Below, piece by piece: positions 25,655-33,651 of a stretch of 64,000 nucleotides of DNA (position 1 is its first letter; every line of letters begins with the position of its first letter). Both the position numbers and the translations under genes were made by a program. A model generated the notes under the pieces. That model had not been told where the DNA came from and ran no database searches. It was given only the letters and a program-made list of their open reading frames with translations. Source of the DNA: Devosia sp. (GTDB taxonomy: Bacteria > Pseudomonadota > Alphaproteobacteria > Rhizobiales > Devosiaceae); NCBI RefSeq assembly GCF_017744655.1, contig NZ_JAGIAW010000012.1, forward strand, positions 1 through 64,000, read 5' to 3'.

Positions 25655-26434
25655 TTGGAGAACAGCGATGTCGTGGAACCCATCGGCCCCTTCGATCTCA
25701 CCCACCGCGGTCGCAGCGCCTGTCTCAAGATCGACGGTGTAGAGGGTAGGGCCCGCCACCAGATACGCGGTGTTGGTCAGGTCTTCGGTGGAGGAAATGT
25801 CGAAGGCGTAGTTGGCGACACTGTCGAACCCGAGCTTGCCGATGGCCGCCAGGGTGCCGTCATTGGGGGAGGTCTGCTGGATCAGCGCGACAATAGTGGC
25901 GTCGATGTCATACATCGCGGTCGCTTCGGGCTTGCCGATCGAGTTGATATAGGCGGCAGCTACGATGGCAGGTGTTTCCCCTGCGTGCATGTCTGCGTCT
26001 TCATAGGCCAGGGAACCGTCGACCGTCACCATGCCATCGTCGACATTGACGCGGAAATTGGTGCCATCGGTTGCCATGAGGCGAAGGCGGTCGGCCATGG
26101 GGTTGAAGTCCACGATGGCGCCGTCAAAGCTGGGCAGCATTTCCGACAGGGTGCTTTTTACCGTTGCCGCGCCAGAAGCGGTGTCGATGGTCACGATCTC
26201 GCCGGCCAGCGAGACACCGTAGAGCATCTTGTCGGCGGGGCGCACGTCGATGCCGGCGAGCCCCTCGACGCCGGTTACTTCCATCGAGCCGGAAACTTCC
26301 AGGCTCTCGGTATCGAACATGACCAGTGTGGTATTGCCAACAAGTCCAACGGCTGGAGCTGCGATGGCAGCCGTGGCGCCGAGCGTGATTGCGGCGAGGG
26401 AAAGCGTGCTGCGGAGGGCGAATTTTGCGAACAT
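25652..26434 (-). CDS. Secreted DUF4394 domain protein
   Basis: The 260-residue protein has a signal peptide (to about AIAAPA) and a repeated beta-strand pattern typical of DUF4394 propeller-like proteins (LAGIDVRPADKMLYGVS, DFNPMADRLRLMATDGTNFRVN, VANYAFDISSTEDL). Biochemical role unknown; probably periplasmic. ATG 26434 has GAGGAG upstream. It is divergent from the ECF sigma gene, so it is a likely regulon member. Confidence 0.85.
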   Translation of the reverse strand: MFAKFALRSTLSLAAITLGATAAIAAPAVGLVGNTTLVMFDTESLEVSGSMEVTGVEGLAGIDVRPADKMLYGVSLAGEIVTIDTASGAATVKSTLSEMLPSFDGAIVDFNPMADRLRLMATDGTNFRVNVDDGMVTVDGSLAYEDADMHAGETPAIVAAAYINSIGKPEATAMYDIDATIVALIQQTSPNDGTLAAIGKLGFDSVANYAFDISSTEDLTNTAYLVAGPTLYTVDLETGAATAVGEIEGADGFHDIAVLQ

Positions 26435-26587
26435 GGGTATCTCCTCGTTAGGCGGCACGGTTTTGCGCCACCGATATTGGGGTTACCCGCCAACCCAAAG
26501 GTCCAGATGCAGTACGCCAGAAAAAAATCTGCGGCTGCATCTGAAAGCCGCAGCAAGGGGTAATCGACAGAAGAAGAGAACTCGCCC

Positions 26588-27142
26588 ATGCTCGTCCTTA
26601 TGTCCGAACAGATCGATATTTCAGTCCTGTTGCAGCGCGTGGCCGGTGGCGAACGCGCCGCGTTGGCAAGTCTGTTCGATGCCGAGTCTGGACGCCTTGT
26701 TGCCATCGCCCAGCGCATTGTCCGACGGCGTGACCTGGCCGAGGAAGTTGTCCAGGAGGTCTTTGTCACCATTTGGCGGAAGGCGGCGCTCTATGACGCG
26801 GACAAAGGCTCGGCGCGAGGGTGGATCACGACGATCGTGCGCAACCGCGCGCTCAATCTCATTCGAAATGACGCCCGTATCGACTATCGGGACAGTCAGG
26901 ACCTCGTCGATCTCGGCGACCGCCAGGGCGACGCGCTCGCAGCGTACAATGCTCTTGCCGAACGTGATGCTCTGCGTGCCTGTCTGGAACGTCTCGATGA
27001 ACCCAAGCGCAGAGCAATTCTCCTGTGCTACGTCACCGGCCTTAATCACGGAGAGGCCGCTGCCACAATGCGGGCGCCACTCGGTACGGTGAAGGCGTGG
27101 ATCAGGCGAGGGGTCATGGCGCTGCAGGAGTGCCTGTCATGA
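26588..27142 (+). CDS. ECF RNA polymerase sigma factor, SigK type
   Basis: The 184-residue factor has region 2 (LASLFDAESGRLVAIAQRIV, DLAEEVVQEVFVTIWRKA) and region 4 (CLERLDEPKRRAILLCYVTGLNHGEAAATMRAPLGTVKAWIRRG). It directs transcription of stress or envelope genes once freed from its anti-sigma factor. The stop overlaps the anti-sigma start (ATGA), the usual pairing. Likely targets by position are the divergent DUF4394 gene and the two ferritin-like genes. Confidence 0.92.
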   Translation: MLVLMSEQIDISVLLQRVAGGERAALASLFDAESGRLVAIAQRIVRRRDLAEEVVQEVFVTIWRKAALYDADKGSARGWITTIVRNRALNLIRNDARIDYRDSQDLVDLGDRQGDALAAYNALAERDALRACLERLDEPKRRAILLCYVTGLNHGEAAATMRAPLGTVKAWIRRGVMALQECLS

Positions 27143-27837
27143 CCGCTGAGGAAATGGAAAAGGTCGGCGAATACGTTCTCGGACTTCTTGACGAGGCTGA
27201 TCGCCTGGCATTCGAGGCCGTCATGTCTCGCGATCCGGCGATTGCTGCTGCTGTTCAAAGCCTGCGGACGCGGTTTCAGGCACTCGATGAGACCACGTTA
27301 CCGCTCCCCCCAAATCCAGAACTTTGGCTCCGGATTGAGGGGCAACTGGACGCTAAGTCTTCCTCCACTTCGACTGTTGTCCCTTTGTCCCGCCGGCCGC
27401 TCAAATCCCGCTCATGGGCGCCACTGGCAATGGCAGCGAGCCTCGTCGCAGCCCTCGTCGTCGGCTACCTCGTTGGCGAAACTAGCGGTAAGCCGCGGCC
27501 GATCATGATTGCGGTGCTTATCGATGAAGCGAGCGCCACACCGGGAGCAATCGTCGAGGCCTTCGCTGATGATAGCGTTCGACTGGTACCGCTCGACCGG
27601 TTTGATGTTCCCGAGGGCAAGATTTTGCAGGTCTGGACCCTGCCGGATGCCGCGACCGGTCCTGTGTCGCTTGGTACATTTACCGATCCCACGACGATCA
27701 AGCTCAACGGGCCAGACTTGCCTGCGCCGGCCTCGGGCCAGCTTTACGAGATTACGTTGGAGCCTTCCCCCGGCTCACCGACAGGGCGGCCAACGGGGCC
27801 GATCCTCGTAAAGGGATTTGCGAAAGCTCCGATATAG
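27139..27837 (+). CDS. RskA-type anti-sigma factor
   Basis: The 232-residue membrane protein has a short cytoplasmic anti-sigma segment (EYVLGLLDEADRLAFEAVM), one membrane helix near 95-112 (LAMAASLVAALVVGYLVG) and a periplasmic RskA domain (KILQVWTLPDAATGPVSLGTF, LYEITLEPSPGSPTGRPTG). It would hold the ECF sigma factor at the membrane until a periplasmic signal triggers proteolysis. There is no zinc HXXXCXXC motif, as expected for RskA. Confidence 0.9.
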   Translation: MTAEEMEKVGEYVLGLLDEADRLAFEAVMSRDPAIAAAVQSLRTRFQALDETTLPLPPNPELWLRIEGQLDAKSSSTSTVVPLSRRPLKSRSWAPLAMAASLVAALVVGYLVGETSGKPRPIMIAVLIDEASATPGAIVEAFADDSVRLVPLDRFDVPEGKILQVWTLPDAATGPVSLGTFTDPTTIKLNGPDLPAPASGQLYEITLEPSPGSPTGRPTGPILVKGFAKAPI

Positions 27838-28227
27838 GCGTCGGGATTCACCGTCGGACGCAACGTCAGCATTTAGTCCATGGCCTCGTCAGCGAGGCCG
27901 TGGGCCCCTGGTTCAATCTGGGCCGATGCTCAGGTCACGCAAGCCAACAAATGCCGGGTCGCCCCACAAAAATCCTGCACGCGCACGATTCAATTGTGGC
28001 GCTCAGGGGGCAGTTTCACACACAGAAACGTGATGCGAGTCTAGAGCCCCAGAATTGCATGGCTTTGTAACTAATCACTTTTTTCGTTGGTTGGACAACA
28101 GGAACGGAGCCGGTCGGGGACCATTGTCCTCCCCGACACCGCAGCTTGCGGGTCACTCATGAGCGACACTCGCAATGGTGTAACTCCCCGCCCGACGAAC
28201 GGGCAAACCCTAAGAAGGAACAATAAA
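27838..28227 (+). other. 390-bp intergenic region and structured leader of the small secreted-protein gene
   Basis: No gene is recognised. Three hairpins can be drawn: GGCCTCG/CGAGGCC (27882-27899, near the end of rskA), GTCGGGGA/TCCCCGAC (28113-28137) and GCCCG/CGGGC (28190-28204), the last two in the probable leader of the gene at 28228. The Shine-Dalgarno AAGAAGGAA follows the last hairpin. Confidence 0.5.
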
Positions 28228-28521
28228 ATGTCGATTCTTGATCAGCTTCTCGGTGGTGGTGACAACGCTTCCGTTTCGAACAATTCGGACACCTCCAACA
28301 ACGAAGTTGCAGCTAACCCTGTCTTCGGTCTCAGCCTTGACGATGTGCTGCATTCGTCGAGCACCGATGACGACGGCGACTCTTCGTCCTTCACCGGTAT
28401 TGGTGGCTTGAGCCTTGGCCTCGGCGCCCCGATCTATCTCGGTTCGAGCTCGTCGAGCGAAAGCTCCGACCAGCAGGTTTCTGACAGCGATAGCGGCGGT
28501 CTGCTCGGTGGCCTGCTCTAA
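28228..28521 (+). CDS. Small Ser/Asp/Gly-rich acidic protein, probable type I secretion substrate
   Basis: The 97-residue product resembles no family I know. It has 23 serines, about 15 glycines, 12 aspartates, no Lys, no Arg and no Cys, so the net charge is about -14. It starts SILDQLLGGG and ends GGLLGGLL, giving similar Leu/Gly ends around a disordered centre with a GLSLGLG segment. There is no signal peptide. A very acidic, Cys-free protein with a hydrophobic C-terminus, encoded next to type I secretion genes, is what unfolded substrates of such exporters look like. It lacks RTX nonapeptides. ATG 28228 has AAGAAGGAA upstream; the open frame extends to 28087 but codon character begins here. 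Confidence 0.7.
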   Translation: MSILDQLLGGGDNASVSNNSDTSNNEVAANPVFGLSLDDVLHSSSTDDDGDSSSFTGIGGLSLGLGAPIYLGSSSSSESSDQQVSDSDSGGLLGGLL

Positions 28522-28540
28522 GCAGGAACCATCACAAATT

Positions 28541-28568
28541 GGCGGGGTTCTTCGGAACCCCGCCTTTT
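28541..28568 (+). terminator. Perfect UUCG-tetraloop terminator between substrate and exporter genes
   Basis: A 10-bp perfect stem (GGCGGGGTTC, 28541-28550, with 28555-28564) closed by TTCG is followed by TTTT. It lies 20 bp after the small gene and 19 bp before the ABC gene. Partial read-through would give abundant substrate mRNA and less exporter mRNA. Confidence 0.9.
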
Positions 28569-28586
28569 CCTTATCCGGGACATTTC

Positions 28587-30296
28587 ATGGCAGCCGAGAG
28601 CAAGACCAATAACGAGCTGGGCGAGGCGGTCCGAGCCCAGCTGCCGCATTTCGCGGTGGCGGGGGTGTTCAGCGGCGTCATCAACCTTCTCTATCTGAGT
28701 TCGCCGCTGTACCTGATGCAGATCTACAATCGGGTGCTGGTGTCGGAGAATGTGACGACGCTGGTCCTCCTGACGCTGATCCTCGTTTGTGCGCTGCTGA
28801 CCATGGGCGCGCTCGACGCGCTGCGCGCGCAATTGCTGGTGCGGGCCGGTATGCGCCTGGATCGCTCGCTGGCCGGTCGCGTCTTCGATGCGCTGGTGCG
28901 CAAATCGGCAAGGCTCGGGTTTTCCAAGGGCAGCCAGACGCTGCGCCAGCTGGATCAGTTTCGCACATTCATCACAGGGCCGGGGATTTACTTTGCTTTC
29001 GACCTCCCCTGGATCCCGCTCTATCTGCTCCTGCTGTTTTTCATTCACCCGGTGCTCGGCGCCGTTTCGACCTTGGGCGCTGTAGTCCTGCTGCTTCTGG
29101 CTCTCGTCAATGAGCGCACGACGAGGCCGTCTCTGCGGGTGGCCGAGACCGAGGGCAATCGCGCCTATGCCTTCAGCGAAAATATCCTCCGCCACTCCGA
29201 CGTCGTCGTCGCCATGGGCATGCAGCCTTCCATTGAAGGGCATTGGCAGCGTAGCCGGGACACCATGCTCGCAAGCCAGGGCCTCGCCAGCGATCGCAAT
29301 GCGGTCGTTTCTTCGGGCATTCGTTTTGCTCGACTGTTGCTACAGGCGCTGATGCTTGGCGCCGGTGCGTGGCTTGCCATCGGGCAGTTCATCCAGCCCG
29401 CCACCATTTTTGCGGCATCAATCATCATGGGGCGAGCCCTGGTGCCGGTCGAGCAGGGCGTTGCCACCTGGAAGCAGTTTACCGAAGCGCGTACCGCCTA
29501 TCGAGAGGTCTCGAACCTGCTCAACGAGGTTCCTGGGCGGGAAGACAAGACGATCGTGCCAGCGGACCAGAACGGCCTTACAGCCGATGGTGTTGCCTTC
29601 CGTATTCCGACACGGACGGAGCCGATCCTGCGCGATATCAGCTTTTCCATAAGGCCCGGCGAGGCCATTGGCATTGTCGGACCGAGCGGATCGGGGAAGT
29701 CAACGCTGGCGCGTCTGCTTATCGGTGCGATTCCGGCGACGACCGGAACGCTTGCTTTTGGCGGCCTCAATTACAAGAGCTGGGATCCGACGGTGTTCGG
29801 CCGCCAGATCGGCTACCTGCCGCAGGATGTGGGGCTTTTCGCCGGCACGGTGCGGGAGAACATTGCCCGCTTCGGCGATGCCAAAATCGAGGACATTGTG
29901 CTGGCCGCCAAAAAGGCCGGCATACACGACATGATCCTGGCTTTGCCCAAGCAATATGACACCGAACTCGGACCGGAAGGCGTGGGGCTTTCAGGCGGTC
30001 AGAGGCAGCGATTGGGGCTTGCTCGGGCCCTCTTGGGTCAGCCAGCCTTGCTGGTGCTCGATGAACCCAACGCCAACCTCGACACGGCTGGTGAAACTGG
30101 CCTCCGTCACGCGCTAGAAGCGTTGAAGGCAAGCGGGACGACCATCGTCCTCGTCACTCATCGCACCACCGTGCTCGAAGTCGTCGACCGCATGATGTTT
30201 ATCCGCAACGGCCGCCTCGAGGTCTTTGCGCCGCCCGAAGATGTCTATCGGCATATCAAGGACAATGTGGTGCCAGAACTGCGGGCTGCCGAATGA
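28587..30296 (+). CDS. Type I secretion ABC transporter, PrtD/PrsD family
   Basis: The 569-residue inner-membrane exporter has membrane helices in residues 20-290, with no N-terminal C39 peptidase domain. Its ATPase has Walker [10 protein letters not shown] (near 365), Q-loop YLPQDVGLF, signature LSGGQRQRLG, Walker B LLVLDEPNANLD and H-loop VTHR. PrtD-type transporters move proteins with uncleaved C-terminal signals straight out of the cell with a HlyD-type adaptor and a TolC channel. ATG 28587 is used; it follows the terminator. The stop overlaps the adaptor start (ATGA). Confidence 0.92.
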   Translation: MAAESKTNNELGEAVRAQLPHFAVAGVFSGVINLLYLSSPLYLMQIYNRVLVSENVTTLVLLTLILVCALLTMGALDALRAQLLVRAGMRLDRSLAGRVFDALVRKSARLGFSKGSQTLRQLDQFRTFITGPGIYFAFDLPWIPLYLLLLFFIHPVLGAVSTLGAVVLLLLALVNERTTRPSLRVAETEGNRAYAFSENILRHSDVVVAMGMQPSIEGHWQRSRDTMLASQGLASDRNAVVSSGIRFARLLLQALMLGAGAWLAIGQFIQPATIFAASIIMGRALVPVEQGVATWKQFTEARTAYREVSNLLNEVPGREDKTIVPADQNGLTADGVAFRIPTRTEPILRDISFSIRPGEAIGIVGPSGSGKSTLARLLIGAIPATTGTLAFGGLNYKSWDPTVFGRQIGYLPQDVGLFAGTVRENIARFGDAKIEDIVLAAKKAGIHDMILALPKQYDTELGPEGVGLSGGQRQRLGLARALLGQPALLVLDEPNANLDTAGETGLRHALEALKASGTTIVLVTHRTTVLEVVDRMMFIRNGRLEVFAPPEDVYRHIKDNVVPELRAAE

Positions 30297-31606
30297 CAAG
30301 TGCGGGTGAAACTCTCAATAACAGGTTTCTCAATCCGAGCGTACCGGCCCGGTTGGGCTTCATCACCATCTTCGTCTTCATCATGGTGATGGCGGGTTGG
30401 GGGGCACTGGCCCCGCTTTCGGGTGCCGTTGTCGCCAATGGTGTCCTGCAGGCCGAAGGCGGTCGCAAGGCCGTCCAGCATCCCTATGGCGGGGTCGTCA
30501 CGGAACTCCTGGTGCAGGATGGTGACAGCGTGCGGGAGGGCGAAGTGCTGATGCGCCTCTCGGATGCGGAACCGCGGGCCCAGTATGATGTGCTTGCCGC
30601 CGAGCGCGATACGCTCCTCGCGGCGCAGGGACGGTTGCAGGCCGAGCTGGCCGGTGCCGATCAGCCAGCCTTTTCGGACGACCTGTTGTCGCGCAAGGAT
30701 GAGCCGACGGTGCAGCAGGCGATGAACAATGAGATTGCCTTGATGGGCGCGCGGGCCGAGCAGTTCGAAACCCGTGAAAATGTGCTGGTGCAGCAGAAGG
30801 CGCAACTCGATGAGCGCGTCGCTTCAGCCCAGGCGCAAATCACCGGTCTCGACCAACGCCGCACCTCGATCGCCGGTGAGCTTGAAGACGCCCAGGCCTT
30901 GCTGGCGCAACAGTTGATCGAGCGCAGCCGGGTGCTCGAACTCGAGCGCTCGCTGAGCGACATCGACGCTCAGATATCGGTCTTGCGCACTGACATAGCG
31001 ACCGCCGACAAGGCGATGGCAGAGGCGGATTTCGAGATTGCCGGACTGGCGCGCGAGCAGCAGTCGGCAGCGAGCGAGGATCTTCGGGCCAATCAGGCTG
31101 CCCTCGCAGCCTTGGCCCCGCGGCTCGCGGCGGCGCAGGATGCGCTCATGCGGACCGAGGTCGCGGCCACGGCCAGCGGCAGGGTGGTGGGGCTTTCAGT
31201 CATCACCGTCGGCGGTGTGGTTTCGCCGGGGCAGGAACTGCTGTCGATCATCCCCTCGGATGGGCCGATGATTGTCGAAGCGCAGATGCGGCTCGCTGAT
31301 GTCACCGACGTTGCCACAGGCGAGGTTGCGGACATTCGCCTCCTCGCAGTCCCGGCCTCCGATCGGCCGTCGTTGAGCGGCACTGTAGAAACCGTGTCCG
31401 CCGACCGCGTCGTCGATGATCGAAGCGGGCAATCCTACTACGCCCTGCGCGTGGCGCTCGACGCGCAACAGGTGGCCGACGCGGGCGTAACGATGACCGC
31501 GGGCATGCCTGTTCAAGTCGTTATTCCCACCAAGGGGCGAACCCTGATCGACTATCTCACCAGTCCATTGCTGGACGAGGTGAGTGGCGCTTTTCGTGAG
31601 AGATAG
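30293..31606 (+). CDS. HlyD/PrtE-family membrane fusion protein
   Basis: The 437-residue adaptor has one membrane helix (about 21-45), a lipoyl half (GGVVTELLVQDGDSVREGE), a long coiled coil from about 80 to 270, the second lipoyl half (ATASGRVVGLSV) and the C-terminal HlyD signature region (MTAGMPVQVVIPT). It joins the ABC protein to an outer-membrane channel. No TolC gene adjoins, so a channel encoded elsewhere must be used. Confidence 0.92.
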   Translation: MTSAGETLNNRFLNPSVPARLGFITIFVFIMVMAGWGALAPLSGAVVANGVLQAEGGRKAVQHPYGGVVTELLVQDGDSVREGEVLMRLSDAEPRAQYDVLAAERDTLLAAQGRLQAELAGADQPAFSDDLLSRKDEPTVQQAMNNEIALMGARAEQFETRENVLVQQKAQLDERVASAQAQITGLDQRRTSIAGELEDAQALLAQQLIERSRVLELERSLSDIDAQISVLRTDIATADKAMAEADFEIAGLAREQQSAASEDLRANQAALAALAPRLAAAQDALMRTEVAATASGRVVGLSVITVGGVVSPGQELLSIIPSDGPMIVEAQMRLADVTDVATGEVADIRLLAVPASDRPSLSGTVETVSADRVVDDRSGQSYYALRVALDAQQVADAGVTMTAGMPVQVVIPTKGRTLIDYLTSPLLDEVSGAFRER

Positions 31607-31617
31607 GAGCTTTTTCG

Positions 31618-32535
31618 ATGACCACACGTCACAAGCAAAAGCGCCAGGATGACGCTCGGCAACCGGCCCAGACGCCCGTTGCCGATGCCATTGTTCTCGG
31701 CACGGCCGCCGGCGGCCTAGTGCTCGGAACAATGCAGGCGCAGGGAGCGACGCCGGAGACGCATGACGGGTCCCAGATCGCGCCTCGCGTCGATGCACTA
31801 GTCCACGACACGACCGGAGCAGCGCCGATTGAACCAGTAAGTCCTGTCCCCGATGGGCCGTTGCAAGACGCTGGCGCTGCCCAGCCTATGGTCGACTCAG
31901 TCCAAGCAGCGGGCCCGTCGTCAATCGACCCTGTTGCCTCTCAAAACCCGCTCCCACCCGCGCTTCAGGATCAATTGGTCCATGAACTGTCGCAGCAAAT
32001 CGCGGGGGCTATTTCCAAGGTTATGGAAGGCGCCGAACCCGGCATGAGCCCTGCCGGTTTCAGTCAGGCGATCTCGAGCGACATCGTTCATTCGGCGCAG
32101 GAGATCGTCGGCAGGCTCGACATAGGAGCGCTGCTGACGCAAACGCAGGCGCTGGGAAGCAACATCCTGGCGCAGGTCGATCCAGCCGGAATCGCAGACG
32201 GGCTAATGGCCGAGACCGATAACCTAGCCGACGTCCTACTGACCGACCTCGGAGCCTTGCCGGAGGAAATCCTGGGCAGCGCCGTTGGAGCCTTGGCCGA
32301 TCTGCCGTCGTCCCTATTAGGGAATGAAGGGCCTGAAGGTTCAGGCGGTCTACTGTCCGAGCTGTTCTATGCCGATGGCGGCAGCGATGGTCTTTCGATC
32401 CCCGACCTGAGCGCAGCAGCATCCTCTCTGGTCGCCGGTGCGAGTGATGGCTCTGCCGGTCTACTCGGTTTGAGCTATGTCGACCTTGATGCTCCGCAGG
32501 GTGGACATGGATTGAACGCGCTCAATCTGCTTTGA
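31618..32535 (+). CDS. Uncharacterised 305-residue protein of the secretion locus
   Basis: I recognise no family. A basic start (RHKQKRQDD) leads to a small-residue hydrophobic stretch (AIVLGTAAGGLVLGTMQA, about 24-41), a Pro/Asp-rich linker, predicted amphipathic helices from 115 to 235 (VHELSQQIAGAIS, GFSQAISSDIVHSAQEIVG), then a Gly/Ser/Leu-rich end with LLGLSYVDLD and a final NALNLL. There is no Cys. The acidic, Leu/Gly-rich C-terminus recalls the end of the 97-residue protein, so it may be a second substrate; an accessory or surface-anchoring role is equally possible. It begins 11 bp after the adaptor gene, so it belongs to the operon. Confidence 0.7.
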   Translation: MTTRHKQKRQDDARQPAQTPVADAIVLGTAAGGLVLGTMQAQGATPETHDGSQIAPRVDALVHDTTGAAPIEPVSPVPDGPLQDAGAAQPMVDSVQAAGPSSIDPVASQNPLPPALQDQLVHELSQQIAGAISKVMEGAEPGMSPAGFSQAISSDIVHSAQEIVGRLDIGALLTQTQALGSNILAQVDPAGIADGLMAETDNLADVLLTDLGALPEEILGSAVGALADLPSSLLGNEGPEGSGGLLSELFYADGGSDGLSIPDLSAAASSLVAGASDGSAGLLGLSYVDLDAPQGGHGLNALNLL

Positions 32536-32621
32536 GCGCGGCTGCAATGCGCGGCGGCGAATGTCTGCTTGGTCGGGTCGATGGACAAAACCAGACTGTC
32601 CGAAAACCACCCCCTTGCTGT

Positions 32622-32678
32622 CGGAATTTCTATTTTTGCACCCAGTTCGCCAAAATGGGTGCAAAAATGAAAATTCCG
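32622..32678. repeat. 23-bp imperfect inverted repeat
   Basis: Arms 32622-32644 and 32656-32678 pair in 21 of 23 positions around an 11-base loop; the inner 12 bp (TTTTTGCACCCA / TGGGTGCAAAAA) are perfect. It lies 87 bp after the last secretion gene. It might end the operon or be part of a mobile or regulatory palindrome. Confidence 0.65.
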
Positions 32679-32849
32679 CCGATCCTAGAAATTGGAAAGG
32701 ATGGCGATGGCCGACTTCAGGGTGCCGCATTCCGGGCACCCAAGCGCTCACCAAGGCCGTGTCAGGGAATGCCCCTTGTGCTCAAAATTGAGATCTGCCA
32801 CTGTCGCCTAAGGCCCAGCCTCCGAGATCGCCACTGCGGTCGCACTAAG

Positions 32850-32880
32850 TCCCCAGCGAAAACGCTCGGGGATTTTGTTG
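32850..32880 (+). terminator. Terminator-like hairpin
   Basis: TCCCC-A-GCG / CGC-TC-GGGGA with an AAAA loop is followed by TTTTGTTG. The stem has an internal mismatch. If used, it would end a transcript reading through the region after the secretion operon. Confidence 0.45.
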
Positions 32881-33524
32881 TTTATGGGCGCACGCTCTTA
32901 ATGTCGCGGACGTCCTGAGGCTGATCGCTAAGCAGATCGTGGCGCCTGCATGAGGCAGCTTCCTCTCCTGATTCCGGCCCAAATCTCATTTGGGCGACCA
33001 AACGAGGGGAGGAATCTGGCAAGGACCGAGCCGTTTCGGTGCCAACACACTCATAGCGACGGGAATAAAGACGGCGGCCACACGGCTCAGTTGGGCGCCA
33101 AATTCTCGATCTGGATCAACGGGAACGACAGTGCCGCAAAGGCCCGGAAATTCTGAAGAAATCAGCGATTTCCGCAACTCAAAGTCGCGCTTTGGATAAT
33201 TCCAATAGCGAACTTAGAAGACGGAAGCGGATGAGCGCGCCTCGATTTCGCTTCGCGCCTCCGGTTCCCAAAACCCTTAAGTCGCGGGCCTGAGGTACAC
33301 AGGCCGGGCAGGGGCGCAGTGTTCTGGCCCTCTAGCCGCAGGAAGAGTTCGGCTACGACATCGCTGATCTCTCGCCCCGTGCTGTCATCTTGGGAAAAGT
33401 GGTTCCCGCATTTGAAGCATCGCGCAGCGCTGGAAAATCCCGGAAATCCGGGCTTCTCAGGCAATGGATGCCTCACTTTTGGGAAAATCTATTCTCACTC
33501 AACATTTCTGTGGTCGGAAAAGTC

Positions 33525-33601
33525 TGGCGATCCCGACAGGACTCGAACCTGTGACCTTCAGCTTAGAAGGCTGCTGCTCTATCCAGCTGAGCTACGGGAC
33601 C
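33525..33601 (-). tRNA. tRNA-Arg (anticodon TCT)
   Basis: The full cloverleaf reads on the minus strand: acceptor GGTCCCG / CGGGATC, D-arm GCTC...GAGC, anticodon loop CTTCTAA giving TCT (codon AGA), T-arm ACAGG-TTCGAGT-CCTGT, and an encoded CCA end (33525-33527). The outermost anticodon-stem pair is mismatched. Confidence 0.95.
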
Positions 33602-33651
33602 GCACGCGCCTTCCTTTAGCTGATCTGGCGAAAAAAGAAATGCCTGCGGCG

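Larger units (their letters stand above)
32536..33524. other. About 1 kb without a convincing gene
   Basis: Open frames here have no recognisable domain. A minus-strand frame at 33162-33476 has one CXXC (RCFKCGNHF) but nothing else to support it. Notable structures are the long inverted repeat at 32622-32678 and a terminator-like hairpin at 32850-32880. The region separates the secretion locus from tRNA-Arg and may be decayed DNA or hold a small RNA. Confidence 0.5.

Noticed and set aside
28228-28521. Small acidic protein as a bacteriocin or double-glycine leader peptide
   Set aside because: The ABC partner has no C39 peptidase domain and the glycine pairs are at both termini, not after a leader helix.
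32532-32918. 128-codon frame after the secretion operon
   Set aside because: It crosses the long inverted repeat and has no conserved-looking segment.
33162-33476. 104-codon minus-strand frame with RCFKCGNHF
   Set aside because: One CXXC pair is not enough for a zinc ribbon; the rest has no recognisable character and no ribosome site.
33525-33601. tRNA-Arg as attachment site of an island covering the secretion locus
   Set aside because: No second copy of the tRNA 3' end and no integrase were found in the window.
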